Origin: Tangfeifania diversioriginum
GTDB taxonomy: Bacteria > Bacteroidota > Bacteroidia > Bacteroidales > Prolixibacteraceae
Length of the DNA: 64,000 bases
Direction: 5' to 3'
NCBI GenBank assembly: GCA_945873105.1
Contig: CAMCBW010000002.1
Coordinates: 62,001-126,000, forward strand
Shown here: positions 19,239 to 27,749 of the stretch, one piece after another
How the letters are laid out: each line of letters begins with the position of its first letter
Position numbering within the stretch: the stretch's first letter is position 1
Position numbers and translations under genes: made by a program
Notes under the pieces: model-generated
What the model was told of the DNA's origin: nothing
What the model saw: the letters and a program-made list of their open reading frames with translations, nothing else
The model's database searches: none

Positions 19239-19270
19239 AAAAAACCTCTTTAATTAAGAGGTTTTTTTAT
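19239..19270. terminator. Bidirectional hairpin between fur-family gene and purA
   Basis: The inverted repeat ACCTCT ... AGAGGT is flanked by an A-run on one side and a T-run on the other. Together they form a long stem (AAAAAAACCTCTT / AAGAGGTTTTTTT) just downstream of the Fur-family stop codon (19286). It should terminate the minus-strand Fur-family transcript before purA; the symmetry would also allow termination on the plus strand. Confidence 0.8.
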
Positions 19271-19285
19271 ATGGTTTTCGATCCC

Positions 19286-19732
19286 TTACTTGGTCTCTTC
19301 AGATTCTCCGTAAAGATAGAGTGAGTGGTGCGACAATTTGAAATTGTGAAGTGCGCAGGCATCTTCGATGATCTGCCGGATGCGTTCGTCGTGGAACTCA
19401 GTAACTTTTCCCGAACGAATATCGATGAGGTGGTCGTGCTGGGTGGTTGCCAAAGTCTTTTCGAATTGGGCAATGTTCTTGCCGAACTGATGTTTGACCA
19501 CAAGCTTACAATCAAGCAAAATCTCAATGGTATTGTACAAGGTAGCCCTGCTGACCCGGTAATTTTTGTTTTTCATCGAGATATAAAGGGTCTCAATGTC
19601 AAAATGACCATCACGCGAGTAGATCTCATCCAGGATGGCGTACCGCTCAGGCGTCTTGCGATGCCCGTTTCTTTCGAGGTACTCCGTAAAAATATTCTTG
19701 ACTGTCTCTTTGTTTTTCTGTATGCTATTCAT
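19286..19732 (-). CDS. Fur-family transcriptional regulator
   Basis: 148 residues with the Fur layout: a winged helix (about 15-85, [14 protein letters not shown] ... [14 protein letters not shown]) and a C-terminal dimer and metal-sensing domain with [20 protein letters not shown]. The position normally held by the structural CxxC pair (HLICxxCGKV) reads [10 protein letters not shown], so that zinc site is absent, and no second CxxC is seen at the C-terminus. Which metal or peroxide signal it senses cannot be told. A hairpin terminator separates it from purA. Confidence 0.88.
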   Translation of the reverse strand: MNSIQKNKETVKNIFTEYLERNGHRKTPERYAILDEIYSRDGHFDIETLYISMKNKNYRVSRATLYNTIEILLDCKLVVKHQFGKNIAQFEKTLATTQHDHLIDIRSGKVTEFHDERIRQIIEDACALHNFKLSHHSLYLYGESEETK

Positions 19733-19784
19733 ACTTAAACTAAGTTAAAATAGAGAGTAAAGATATATCTTTTTTCATGAAAGC

Positions 19785-19806
19785 GAAGTTTTTGAATAAA
19801 AACTTC
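19785..19806. other. AT-rich inverted repeat between araB and the fur-family gene
   Basis: A perfect 9-bp stem, GAAGTTTTT (19785-19793) and AAAAACTTC (19798-19806), with a 4-nt loop. It is downstream of araB and upstream of the Fur-family start. It could end the ara operon transcript or be an operator for the Fur-family protein; the sequence does not decide. A small GC hairpin, GCGGCttGCCGC, lies at 19920-19931. Confidence 0.35.
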
Positions 19807-19945
19807 ACAGACTTTTTCTGAATATTTCAATTTAAGGTTTGACCTTTCCGGGGAGAATGAATAGGTTTGGCACATTGACATCAGCAACAACCCGGTAAAT
19901 CCCCTTGAACTGTTGTGATGCGGCTTGCCGCAAACCTTTTTAAAA

Positions 19946-21625
19946 CTACCTGCTGCGCATGGTCTCCTCTTCTACCAGGGTTCCATACCTGGAATACTGC
20001 TCGTAGAGTTGCTGGTATTTCGCGGCATTGGCCGGAATAGGTGTGTATTCGGTCTCGAATCCATTGCCCATGGCCTGCTGGGCCCCTGCAATGGAGGGGT
20101 ACAATCCGCCAACCACAGCGGCTGCCATGGCAGAACCCAGTGCACAGGCTTGTTCACTGCGCGCCACCAGGATGGGCTTGTTGATCACGTCGGCAACTAC
20201 CTGCATCACAAAGGGTGATTTTTTGGCAACACCACCCAGGGCAATAATTCCCTCGATCGGGATGCCCTCTTCTGCAAACCGGTCGATGATTTTCTTGGAG
20301 CCAAAGGCAGTTGCCTCCACCAGGGATCGGAAAATTCCGGGTGCATCAGAACCCAGGTTAAGTCCGAATATCGCTCCCTTGAGCAATTGGTTGGCATCGG
20401 GGGTTCGCCGGCCATTCAGCCAGTCTAGGGCTACGATGCCGGTTTCACCGATTTCGATCTTTGCTGCTTCGGCAGAGAGCCAGGGGATCATGTTGCCGGC
20501 AATTTCATCTACCAGGGCTGACTTTTGTGCTTCGTCCAGCAATGTCGTTTTATGGATCAACGTCTCGGTTGGTCCCATCAGGAGTTGCTTGAACCAGGCA
20601 TAGACATCCCCAAAAGCCGATTGTCCTGCTTCGAGACCCAGCATTCCGGGTACGACGGATCCATCGACCTGCCCGCAGATTCCCTTGACAAATTTGTCGC
20701 CAACTTCATCAGATGGAGCGATCAGTATGTCACAGGTGGAGGTGCCCATGATCTTGCTCAGGTAGTAAGGCTTGATCTCACCGCCCAGCGCACCGATGTG
20801 TGCATCGAACGATCCAACGCCCACGGAAACCTGTTCACTTAATCCGAGCCGTTTTGCCCATTCTGCATTCAGATTCCCTGCCTTTACTTCGCAGGTATGG
20901 GTTTCATTATAGAGTCTTGACCTAAGGCCGGCCAGTAACGGATCCAGTTTTTGGAGGAAATCTTCGGAGGGCAGTCCGTCGAAATGGGCATGCCACATTG
21001 CCTTGTGACCTGCAGCACAGCGGCTCCGCTTCAACTCCAAAGGGTCACTTATTCCTGTCAACAAAGCCGGAATCCAGTCGCAATGCTCCACCCAGGAGAA
21101 GGCCGCTTGCCGTATGGCACTGTCTTCACGCAGCACATGGAGGATTTTGGCCCAGAACCACTCTGAGGAGTAGATTCCACCCTCAAACTGGGTATAATCG
21201 ATCCCACCCCAACTTCTGGCTAGTGTGTTGATCTCTTCTGCCTCTTTGGTCCCGGTATGGTCCTTCCACAAGACAAACATGGCATTGGGATTCTCTGCAA
21301 ATTCTGGCAGGAGTGCCAGTGGTGTGCCGTTTTTATCCACTGCCACGGGTGTAGAACCGGTGGTATCTACCGAGATGGCTACTACATCAGCCGCAACTCC
21401 CTGCGGAGCTTTTGCCAATGCCTCCCTGATCGTTTTTTCGATTCCTTCCAGGTAGTCCAGCGGATGCTGACGGAACCTGTTTTTGGCGGGGTCACAATAT
21501 TTCCCGGCTTTCCACCTGGGATAGTAAAAAACACTGTTTGAAATTTCGGTTCCATTGGATGCATCCACCAATACAGTACGTACGGAATCAGTGCCGTAAT
21601 CAACGCCTAAAGTGTATTTTGACAT
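19946..21625 (-). CDS. araB: Ribulokinase
   Basis: 559 residues of the FGGY carbohydrate kinase family. It phosphorylates L-ribulose to L-ribulose 5-phosphate. The N-terminal phosphate-binding stretch GVDYGTDSVRTVLVD, AISVDTTGSTPVAVD, DWLNGRRTPDANQ and the ATP-side FGSKKIIDRFAEEGIPI ... ALGGVAKKSPFVMQV are typical of AraB. Length is normal. It is the last gene of the ara operon, 106 bp after a GH2 gene, a gap that holds a REP-like fragment. Confidence 0.95.
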   Translation of the reverse strand: MSKYTLGVDYGTDSVRTVLVDASNGTEISNSVFYYPRWKAGKYCDPAKNRFRQHPLDYLEGIEKTIREALAKAPQGVAADVVAISVDTTGSTPVAVDKNGTPLALLPEFAENPNAMFVLWKDHTGTKEAEEINTLARSWGGIDYTQFEGGIYSSEWFWAKILHVLREDSAIRQAAFSWVEHCDWIPALLTGISDPLELKRSRCAAGHKAMWHAHFDGLPSEDFLQKLDPLLAGLRSRLYNETHTCEVKAGNLNAEWAKRLGLSEQVSVGVGSFDAHIGALGGEIKPYYLSKIMGTSTCDILIAPSDEVGDKFVKGICGQVDGSVVPGMLGLEAGQSAFGDVYAWFKQLLMGPTETLIHKTTLLDEAQKSALVDEIAGNMIPWLSAEAAKIEIGETGIVALDWLNGRRTPDANQLLKGAIFGLNLGSDAPGIFRSLVEATAFGSKKIIDRFAEEGIPIEGIIALGGVAKKSPFVMQVVADVINKPILVARSEQACALGSAMAAAVVGGLYPSIAGAQQAMGNGFETEYTPIPANAAKYQQLYEQYSRYGTLVEEETMRSR

Positions 21626-21693
21626 GGTTTGAAATGTTTATAAAGTTTTTATTAGTTTGAAATGTTATTTAGTTTGATCCTTTTAGAGAAGTG

Positions 21694-21717
21694 CCGGTCC
21701 ATGAGCCTGTCGAAGGG
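21694..21717. repeat. Copy of a REP-like motif (TTCGACAGGCTCA type)
   Basis: On the minus strand the segment contains CCCTTCGACAGGCTCATGG followed by ACCGG. This closely resembles the CTTCGACAGGCTCA-type sequence found scattered between genes in many bacterial genomes. Only one copy is seen here, between araB and the GH2 gene. Confidence 0.45.
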
Positions 21718-21731
21718 AAATGTTTGAAATT

Positions 21732-24500
21732 CTACCTATTCGGGGTAGCAACTGATGGGCCAAAATGGAAATAAATCTTTCCTGTAAGTGGTGGATCCGA
21801 CAGTCGGTATTCATTCATTTGGCTTTGCGGTCCTTCGTTCTCTGCTTTGGTGAATTTGGTCCCAATGGCGCTAATCCCGTGCAGGATAGAAATGTTGCCT
21901 GACGGGAAGGGAGGGGATACACCACCCTTTGAAAACAGTGGGGTTTGCGGGGTAAACAGGTGTAGAAAAAGATCCTCTGTGGCAGAAACTATGGTTACAG
22001 GAAGCTCTTTGGATTGCAGTTGCAGGGCATAAAAGTTGGCATAATATCCTTTGAATTCGGGGTATTCCCAGGTTTCTCCGGTTACAGTGTTGTTGTATGT
22101 TTTGCTGTGGAGATCAAATTCTGTTCCTTTCAACCTGTTCTTCCAGACACGGTAGGGGCCGTTGGCCAACAGCTTGGCTCCGGTAACCATTTTCTCAGGA
22201 CAATCGAAGGTGATACCCGCAAAGTTGACCTTTCCTACCGGATGAAACTTGTACTCCAGTTCTAGCCAGCCACCAGGAAACATGGTCCAGCGGGCAAAAC
22301 TCCCGGGAGATTGGTGGTAACTGATCTCAATTACCCCGTTTTTCCCGTCTTGTTTGAAAGATACATTCTTGAAGGTGAGGGTATCGCCGATAAACCTTGG
22401 GCCATTGGTGAAGGGGATCAATATGCCATCCTGGGCTACCTCCGTGATCAATCCTGTTTGTTTGCTGACTTTTAGGATTGTTTTTCCGGAAGAGAGGAAA
22501 AGACAATCCTCCTTTTCACCTACGGTAACCATCTCCTCGCTCTTTTTAACCAATCTCTCTCCAAAATCCTTGGGTTGGGTAATATTCCAGGACCATTTGT
22601 GAATCAAACGACCCGTTGGATCGGTGGCAGTCAGGTACAAAACATCGTATTCGCTCCAGGTTGCCGGTAGCGTTAAAAACCCGTTGCCACCCACGGCTAC
22701 ATCCGGTGACTGAATTTTTACAGCAGATTTTTGGCGGTCAAAAGCCGGGAAATTGCCTGTGAATTTTACCAGTTCCCCCGAAAATTTGCACTGGTTCAAA
22801 TTGGTATACAAGAACTTGTTCTCTACCGGGATTTTGCCATTGAAGTTTGCGTCAATTACAGTGGTATTTATTTTCACCGGCGACCAGATCTCGCGGATGG
22901 TATAAAAGCTGCCCTCCTTTTCCCGGTAAGGGCCGAGGATTCCATCGGGGGCATTGTTTCCGTGGTTGTCGATCGAATCTTTCAGGTCATTTCTGACGAC
23001 TCCCTCATCGGCAAAAACCCAAAGAAATCCGCCGGCTGACAAAGGTTTTGAGCCCAGCAAATTCCAGTAGTCATCCAGTCCGGCACCCAATCCTCCATCG
23101 TACAACCCATGCAGGAATTCTGTGGGGAAATAGACCAGATTGCCATTGTTCAAGGCATTGTCGACATATTTGTAACCCGGATAGTGCTTGGTATCGGTGC
23201 CGTTTATTTTGGCCCAGGGTTCGATCACTACCCGCTCTTGGGGATCGTATTTGGCATATTCCTCCCGCAGATCTTTGTTAAATCCGCCTTCATTTCCATT
23301 GTCCCACAACAGGATGGAAGGATGATTTACATCCCGTTCGACCAGTTCTTTCACCAGTTTTTTACCAATTTCAGTGCTGTAATAAGCTTGCCAGCCGGTC
23401 AATTCATCCAGAACAAATAACCCGAGCGAATCGCAAACATCCAGAAAATGTTGATCAGGTGGATAATGGCTCATGCGCACAGCATTCATGTTCATCTCCT
23501 TCATCAGGTTGACATCCAGGATGCTGAGCTCCTTGCTGCTGCAGCGGCCGGAGGTTGGCCAGGCTGTATGGCGGCAAACCCCGCGGAAGATGATCTTTTG
23601 GTTGTTGACAAATATTCCATCACCCGTCCTTACCTCGACAGTCCGGAATCCGAAACGCTGTTTTTGCTGGTGCAGGATCTTTTTCCCCTCTTTCAGGCTA
23701 ACGACTACGTCGTAAAGGTTGGGCGTTTCGGGGTTCCAAAGCGAAGGGTTTGAAAATTGACCAGCGAGTTTCGCGGTATCCTGATTTGGGGATATTTGTA
23801 CTTTCAATGGCGATCCAAACTTCTTGCCGTCAGTGGTTTGTATCTGTGCTTCAATGGTTTTGGCTTTGGAGATTCCACCTAAAAATGCATCCATCTTGAA
23901 GGAGCCATCAGCTTTGGCATCAATCGCTACTCTGTCAATGAATTCGGACGGGTAAGCTTCGAGGTAAACAGGCCGGTAGATTCCTCCAAATACCCAAAAA
24001 TCGCCCCTGCGTTCCGCCTTGTTGATGGTGGCATCGCTTGATTCCTTGCTGACAGTCACTTCAAGCAGGTTTTTTGATCCAGGTAGCAACAGTTGGGTGA
24101 CCTCGTAGCGAAAACGGTAGAAGGCACCCTGGTGGATGGCCCCGGCCGATTTTCCGTTCACTTTCACCTCGGTATCGGTCATGGAACCTTCAAAAACCAG
24201 GAAGATCTTTTTCTGATTCCAGTTTTTGGGAAGATTGAACTGGTATTTGTAGTGTCCTTTTTCGTCGTTGAAGACTTTCTCATTCTGTCCGTAATTGAAG
24301 GCCCCATAACCCTGGAACTCCCAGTGGGAAGGAACCTGGATGGTCGACCAATTTCCGCTGTTCCTTCCTTTGGTGCAAAGGAAATCCCAGGTAACGGTAT
24401 GGTCCTTGTCTGTGCCCGACAAATATTGAAGTTCTGTTTTCTGCGCGAAAACATCCATGGAAAATGCCCACAAAAGAAGCAAGCAACTTAGATATCTCAT
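21732..24500 (-). CDS. GH2 beta-galactosidase-like secreted enzyme
   Basis: 922 residues with signal peptide MRYLSCLLLLWAFSMDVFAQ. N-terminal sugar-binding jelly roll (about 30-190), immunoglobulin-like domain, and a TIM barrel with the acid/base E404 in WDNGNEGGFN and the probable nucleophile E461 in FPTEFLHG. Then a long C-terminal part follows that is outside the usual GH2 core. Family-level call only; GH2 covers beta-galactosidase, glucuronidase, arabinosidase and others. Its place in an arabinose operon suggests it acts on arabinose- or galactose-containing oligosaccharides such as arabinogalactan side chains. It starts 25 bp after the other GH2 gene. Confidence 0.88.
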   Translation of the reverse strand: MRYLSCLLLLWAFSMDVFAQKTELQYLSGTDKDHTVTWDFLCTKGRNSGNWSTIQVPSHWEFQGYGAFNYGQNEKVFNDEKGHYKYQFNLPKNWNQKKIFLVFEGSMTDTEVKVNGKSAGAIHQGAFYRFRYEVTQLLLPGSKNLLEVTVSKESSDATINKAERRGDFWVFGGIYRPVYLEAYPSEFIDRVAIDAKADGSFKMDAFLGGISKAKTIEAQIQTTDGKKFGSPLKVQISPNQDTAKLAGQFSNPSLWNPETPNLYDVVVSLKEGKKILHQQKQRFGFRTVEVRTGDGIFVNNQKIIFRGVCRHTAWPTSGRCSSKELSILDVNLMKEMNMNAVRMSHYPPDQHFLDVCDSLGLFVLDELTGWQAYYSTEIGKKLVKELVERDVNHPSILLWDNGNEGGFNKDLREEYAKYDPQERVVIEPWAKINGTDTKHYPGYKYVDNALNNGNLVYFPTEFLHGLYDGGLGAGLDDYWNLLGSKPLSAGGFLWVFADEGVVRNDLKDSIDNHGNNAPDGILGPYREKEGSFYTIREIWSPVKINTTVIDANFNGKIPVENKFLYTNLNQCKFSGELVKFTGNFPAFDRQKSAVKIQSPDVAVGGNGFLTLPATWSEYDVLYLTATDPTGRLIHKWSWNITQPKDFGERLVKKSEEMVTVGEKEDCLFLSSGKTILKVSKQTGLITEVAQDGILIPFTNGPRFIGDTLTFKNVSFKQDGKNGVIEISYHQSPGSFARWTMFPGGWLELEYKFHPVGKVNFAGITFDCPEKMVTGAKLLANGPYRVWKNRLKGTEFDLHSKTYNNTVTGETWEYPEFKGYYANFYALQLQSKELPVTIVSATEDLFLHLFTPQTPLFSKGGVSPPFPSGNISILHGISAIGTKFTKAENEGPQSQMNEYRLSDPPLTGKIYFHFGPSVATPNR

Positions 24501-24525
24501 TTGAATGAAAATTTTGGTTCAGTTG

Positions 24526-26958
24526 TTATTTGACTTCCAGTTCAACGACCTGCTCCCTTAACCAGGGCGACGAAAAGGTTATTTTGGCCTTTCCCTTTTC
24601 TCCCTTAGATTGGATATAAGCGATCATTTTGCCTTGAAATACCCTTTGCTTGTTGTCGGTATAGTCGCCCATATCTGCAGAATTACTTGCCTCCAGTCCC
24701 AGCAATTTTACCGGACCGTCTGTGGTACAGGTTATTTCATTGTCGGCCAGTAGGACAGGTTTGCCATCTTCATCCACAATTTGTAACGCTATTTGGGCTA
24801 CCCCCTTGTCGGAAGAGAGGATTTCATTGGTTGTTACAGCTTGTATGCCAAATGGTTGCTTGCTGGTTTCGAGGAGATACCTGGAAGCCTCCTTGCCGGC
24901 ATTGTAGCCAATGACCTCCAGTTTCCCGGCGTGGAATGGAAGATCCCAATAAATCATGCCGGTGTCATCGTTGCGGTCTTTTTCCGCCTCAATTTTTTTT
25001 CCGTTGAGTAGGAGTTGCGCTTTTTGACAGTTGGTATAACTAACCACCCTGACTGAATCACCTTCACGGTAGTTCCAAATTGGCAATGCATCTGTAGAGA
25101 GATTCCGTCCTCTGCCTGTCTTCAGGTAGCTTCCCAGGTAGATCATTGGTTTTTCTGACCATAGACTCTCCCTGAACCAGGCACGCGGCTTTTTGAACCC
25201 GGCCAAATCCAGCAAGCCGGAGGTAAAGCCCCGGGATGGCCAGCGATGGGCCTCTCCCAGGTAATCAATACCCGTCCAGAGGAATTGTCCAAATATGTAA
25301 TCGTTGTCGCGAACAGCCTTCCAGGCATCCATGGCATAACTGTTTTCACTGCCGTAGAAGATTCGTTTGGGATATGTTGCATGATCTTTGGCGTACCTGC
25401 TTTCGGTATAATTGTAACCCACTACATCCAGTGCCCCCGGATAATCTGTTTCATTCGACATGATGGGGCCGGCCAATCCCGCGGTTACCGGCCTGGAGGG
25501 ATCCTGTTTTCTGACCACTTCGGCCAGTCGTTTGGCAATGGCACCAAGTCGGTCAGCATGCGGATGATCGGCCAAATAGCCACTGGTGTGTTGTTGTCCG
25601 ATTCCCTCCTTGTTCAGGATGGGGTGGGAGTAGGGATCGTTGGGGTAATCGACCTCGTTGCCGATGCTCCACATGAAAACGGAGGGATGGTTTCTGTCGC
25701 GAAGTACCAAATCTCGCAGGTCTGTTTCACCCCACGCTTCAAAAAATTCGGCCGGACCTTCAAATCCCGGTTGGCTAACATTCCAGCCTTCCAGCCACTT
25801 CTTCTTTGGAAATTCCCATTCGTCAAAAGCCTCATTGATAACCAATATTCCAAGCTTGTCGCAGAGGTCGTAAAGATCTGGCGATTGTGGATTATGGCTG
25901 CCCCTTATGGCATTGCATCCGATCGATTTTAGGGTCAATAGCCTTCTTTCCAGTACCTCCCTGGGTACCGCAGATCCTAACATACCAGCATCGTGGTGCA
26001 TGCAAACCCCTTTTATTTTCATGTTTTTCCCATTGAGCGAGAAGCCTTTGTTGGCATCGAATCCCAGGGTTCTAATCCCAACCTGCTCCGTGGATTGATC
26101 GGTCAGTTTGCCATCCAGGTAGATTGAGGTGACGAGTTGGTAAAGGTATGGCGTATCAACTGACCATAATTTCGGTTGGTTCACAGTCAGATCCTGTTTG
26201 ACCACACCGCTATTTCCTGCGGCAACGATCAGTTTTCCTGTGGTTTTGGCTTTGCTTTTTTGCTCATCCTCAAATAGTTCCTGCACCACAGTTAGCGAAA
26301 CCTGCTTTGCCGTGGTATTCTTGACAGTAGTTTGAACCTGTACCGATGATTTTTTGTCACTTAATTGCCTGGTGGTATAAAAAAGTCCCCACAAATCGAG
26401 GTGCACCGGATTTTTTTCTACCAGGAAGACATTGCGGTAGATGCCAGATCCGGTGTACCAGCGTGAATCGGCAGATTTACTGTGATCCACCCGGACCGCC
26501 AGGATGTTTTTTTCTCCAAAGCGAAGGTGCTGCGTCAGATCGTACTGAAAGGAGATGTAGCCATTGGGCCGCATTCCAAGTGAAACGCCATTGATGAAAA
26601 CTTCGCCATTTCGGTAAACTCCCTCAAAATAGATGTAAAACTTTTTATCCTTCAGATTGACCGGGATGTCAAGAATCTTGCGGTACCAGCCGATACCTCC
26701 GGGAAGGTAACCCGTTGCACTGGCCAAACTTTGGTTCAGTGGACCCTCTACGCTCCAGTCGTGTGGCAGATCCAATGTTCGCCATTTGGAGTCATCGAAG
26801 TCAGGAGTAGCCGCATTTTTGAGATCTCCCTTTTGAAATTTCCAGTTGTCATTGATCTTTAGTGGTTTCATAGAACCATCCTGACCAAAAATGTTCTGGA
26901 CAAGCAGGAAGAACAAGAGAAAACCGGTAATCCATCCGGAGATCGTTACACTTCTCAT
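24526..26958 (-). CDS. GH2 beta-galactosidase-like enzyme
   Basis: 810 residues with an N-terminal signal or anchor segment (ITGFLLFFLLVQNIFG). The layout is that of Bacteroidota beta-galactosidases: sugar-binding domain (KINDNWKFQKGD ... GIGWYRKILDIP), Ig-like domain, TIM barrel with acid/base E435 (WSIGNEVDYP) and nucleophile E538 (FYGSENSYAM), and C-terminal DUF4982/Ig-like domains. It follows araD by 24 bp, so it belongs to the ara operon. Substrate is inferred from context; alpha-L-arabinopyranoside is sterically like beta-galactoside and is a plausible alternative. Confidence 0.9.
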   Translation of the reverse strand: MRSVTISGWITGFLLFFLLVQNIFGQDGSMKPLKINDNWKFQKGDLKNAATPDFDDSKWRTLDLPHDWSVEGPLNQSLASATGYLPGGIGWYRKILDIPVNLKDKKFYIYFEGVYRNGEVFINGVSLGMRPNGYISFQYDLTQHLRFGEKNILAVRVDHSKSADSRWYTGSGIYRNVFLVEKNPVHLDLWGLFYTTRQLSDKKSSVQVQTTVKNTTAKQVSLTVVQELFEDEQKSKAKTTGKLIVAAGNSGVVKQDLTVNQPKLWSVDTPYLYQLVTSIYLDGKLTDQSTEQVGIRTLGFDANKGFSLNGKNMKIKGVCMHHDAGMLGSAVPREVLERRLLTLKSIGCNAIRGSHNPQSPDLYDLCDKLGILVINEAFDEWEFPKKKWLEGWNVSQPGFEGPAEFFEAWGETDLRDLVLRDRNHPSVFMWSIGNEVDYPNDPYSHPILNKEGIGQQHTSGYLADHPHADRLGAIAKRLAEVVRKQDPSRPVTAGLAGPIMSNETDYPGALDVVGYNYTESRYAKDHATYPKRIFYGSENSYAMDAWKAVRDNDYIFGQFLWTGIDYLGEAHRWPSRGFTSGLLDLAGFKKPRAWFRESLWSEKPMIYLGSYLKTGRGRNLSTDALPIWNYREGDSVRVVSYTNCQKAQLLLNGKKIEAEKDRNDDTGMIYWDLPFHAGKLEVIGYNAGKEASRYLLETSKQPFGIQAVTTNEILSSDKGVAQIALQIVDEDGKPVLLADNEITCTTDGPVKLLGLEASNSADMGDYTDNKQRVFQGKMIAYIQSKGEKGKAKITFSSPWLREQVVELEVK

Positions 26959-26982
26959 AACCTAATTGTTAAATGGATGAAA

Positions 26983-27675
26983 TTATTTCTGGCCATAATA
27001 GGCATCTTTCCCATGCTTGCGCAGGTAATGCTTGTCGAGCAAATACTGGTCAATGGCCGAAACCTTGTTCATGGTCAGTGCATGGTGGGCCATCTTCGCT
27101 ACCTGTTCCAACACTACAGCATTGTGGACGGCGTCGCTGGCATTTTTCCCCCAGGAGAATGGACCATGGCCATCGATCAGAACGGCCGGAACGGCTTGCG
27201 GATCGACACTTCGTTGCCGGAAAGTCTCAATGATGACTTGGCCGGTCTCATGCTCATAGCTGTTTTTTACCTCTGATTCGGTTAGTTTCCGGGTGCATGG
27301 GATCTCGCCGTAAAAATAGTCAGCATGGGTAGTTCCGAGCGCGGGAATGGGCAGTCCCATCTGTGCCCAACTGGTTGCCCACTCGGAATGGGTGTGTACG
27401 ACCCCTCCGATCGATCCGAATTCCCGGTACAAAACCAGGTGGGTCGGGGTATCGGAGGAGGGCTTCCATTTCGAATCTACTATTTTGCCATCCAGGTCCA
27501 CCAAAACTATATCTTCCCAGGTCATGGTATCGTAGGACAATCCGCTTGGTTTGATTGCCAGGATTCCTTTGTCCCGGTCAATTTCCGAAACATTGCCCCA
27601 GGTAAAAATGACCAGACCATGTTTTACAAGATCGAGATTGGCTTCGAAAACGCGTTTTTTCAGATCGGAATACAT
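26983..27675 (-). CDS. araD: L-ribulose-5-phosphate 4-epimerase
   Basis: 230 residues, class II aldolase/adducin fold. It converts L-ribulose 5-phosphate to D-xylulose 5-phosphate, the last step of the arabinose pathway. Zinc-binding histidines are visible in [14 protein letters not shown] and the later DGHGPFSWG. The characteristic [18 protein letters not shown] is present. Normal length. It is 72 bp after the transporter gene in the ara operon. Confidence 0.96.
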   Translation of the reverse strand: MYSDLKKRVFEANLDLVKHGLVIFTWGNVSEIDRDKGILAIKPSGLSYDTMTWEDIVLVDLDGKIVDSKWKPSSDTPTHLVLYREFGSIGGVVHTHSEWATSWAQMGLPIPALGTTHADYFYGEIPCTRKLTESEVKNSYEHETGQVIIETFRQRSVDPQAVPAVLIDGHGPFSWGKNASDAVHNAVVLEQVAKMAHHALTMNKVSAIDQYLLDKHYLRKHGKDAYYGQK

Positions 27676-27707
27676 GGATAATATTATTTAATTATGGATG
27701 GTAGGTT

Positions 27708-27749
27708 ATTGGCTCTTGGCTAATCGCCAAATGCCTATAACCTCTCGCT
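27708..27749. repeat. Degenerate heptamer array, six units
   Basis: Six consecutive 7-mers: ATTGGCT, CTTGGCT, AATCGCC, AAATGCC, TATAACC, TCTCGCT. It abuts and slightly overlaps the stop codon of the transporter gene. A second six-unit heptamer array with related units lies at 31095-31136 in the same operon. Confidence 0.55.
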
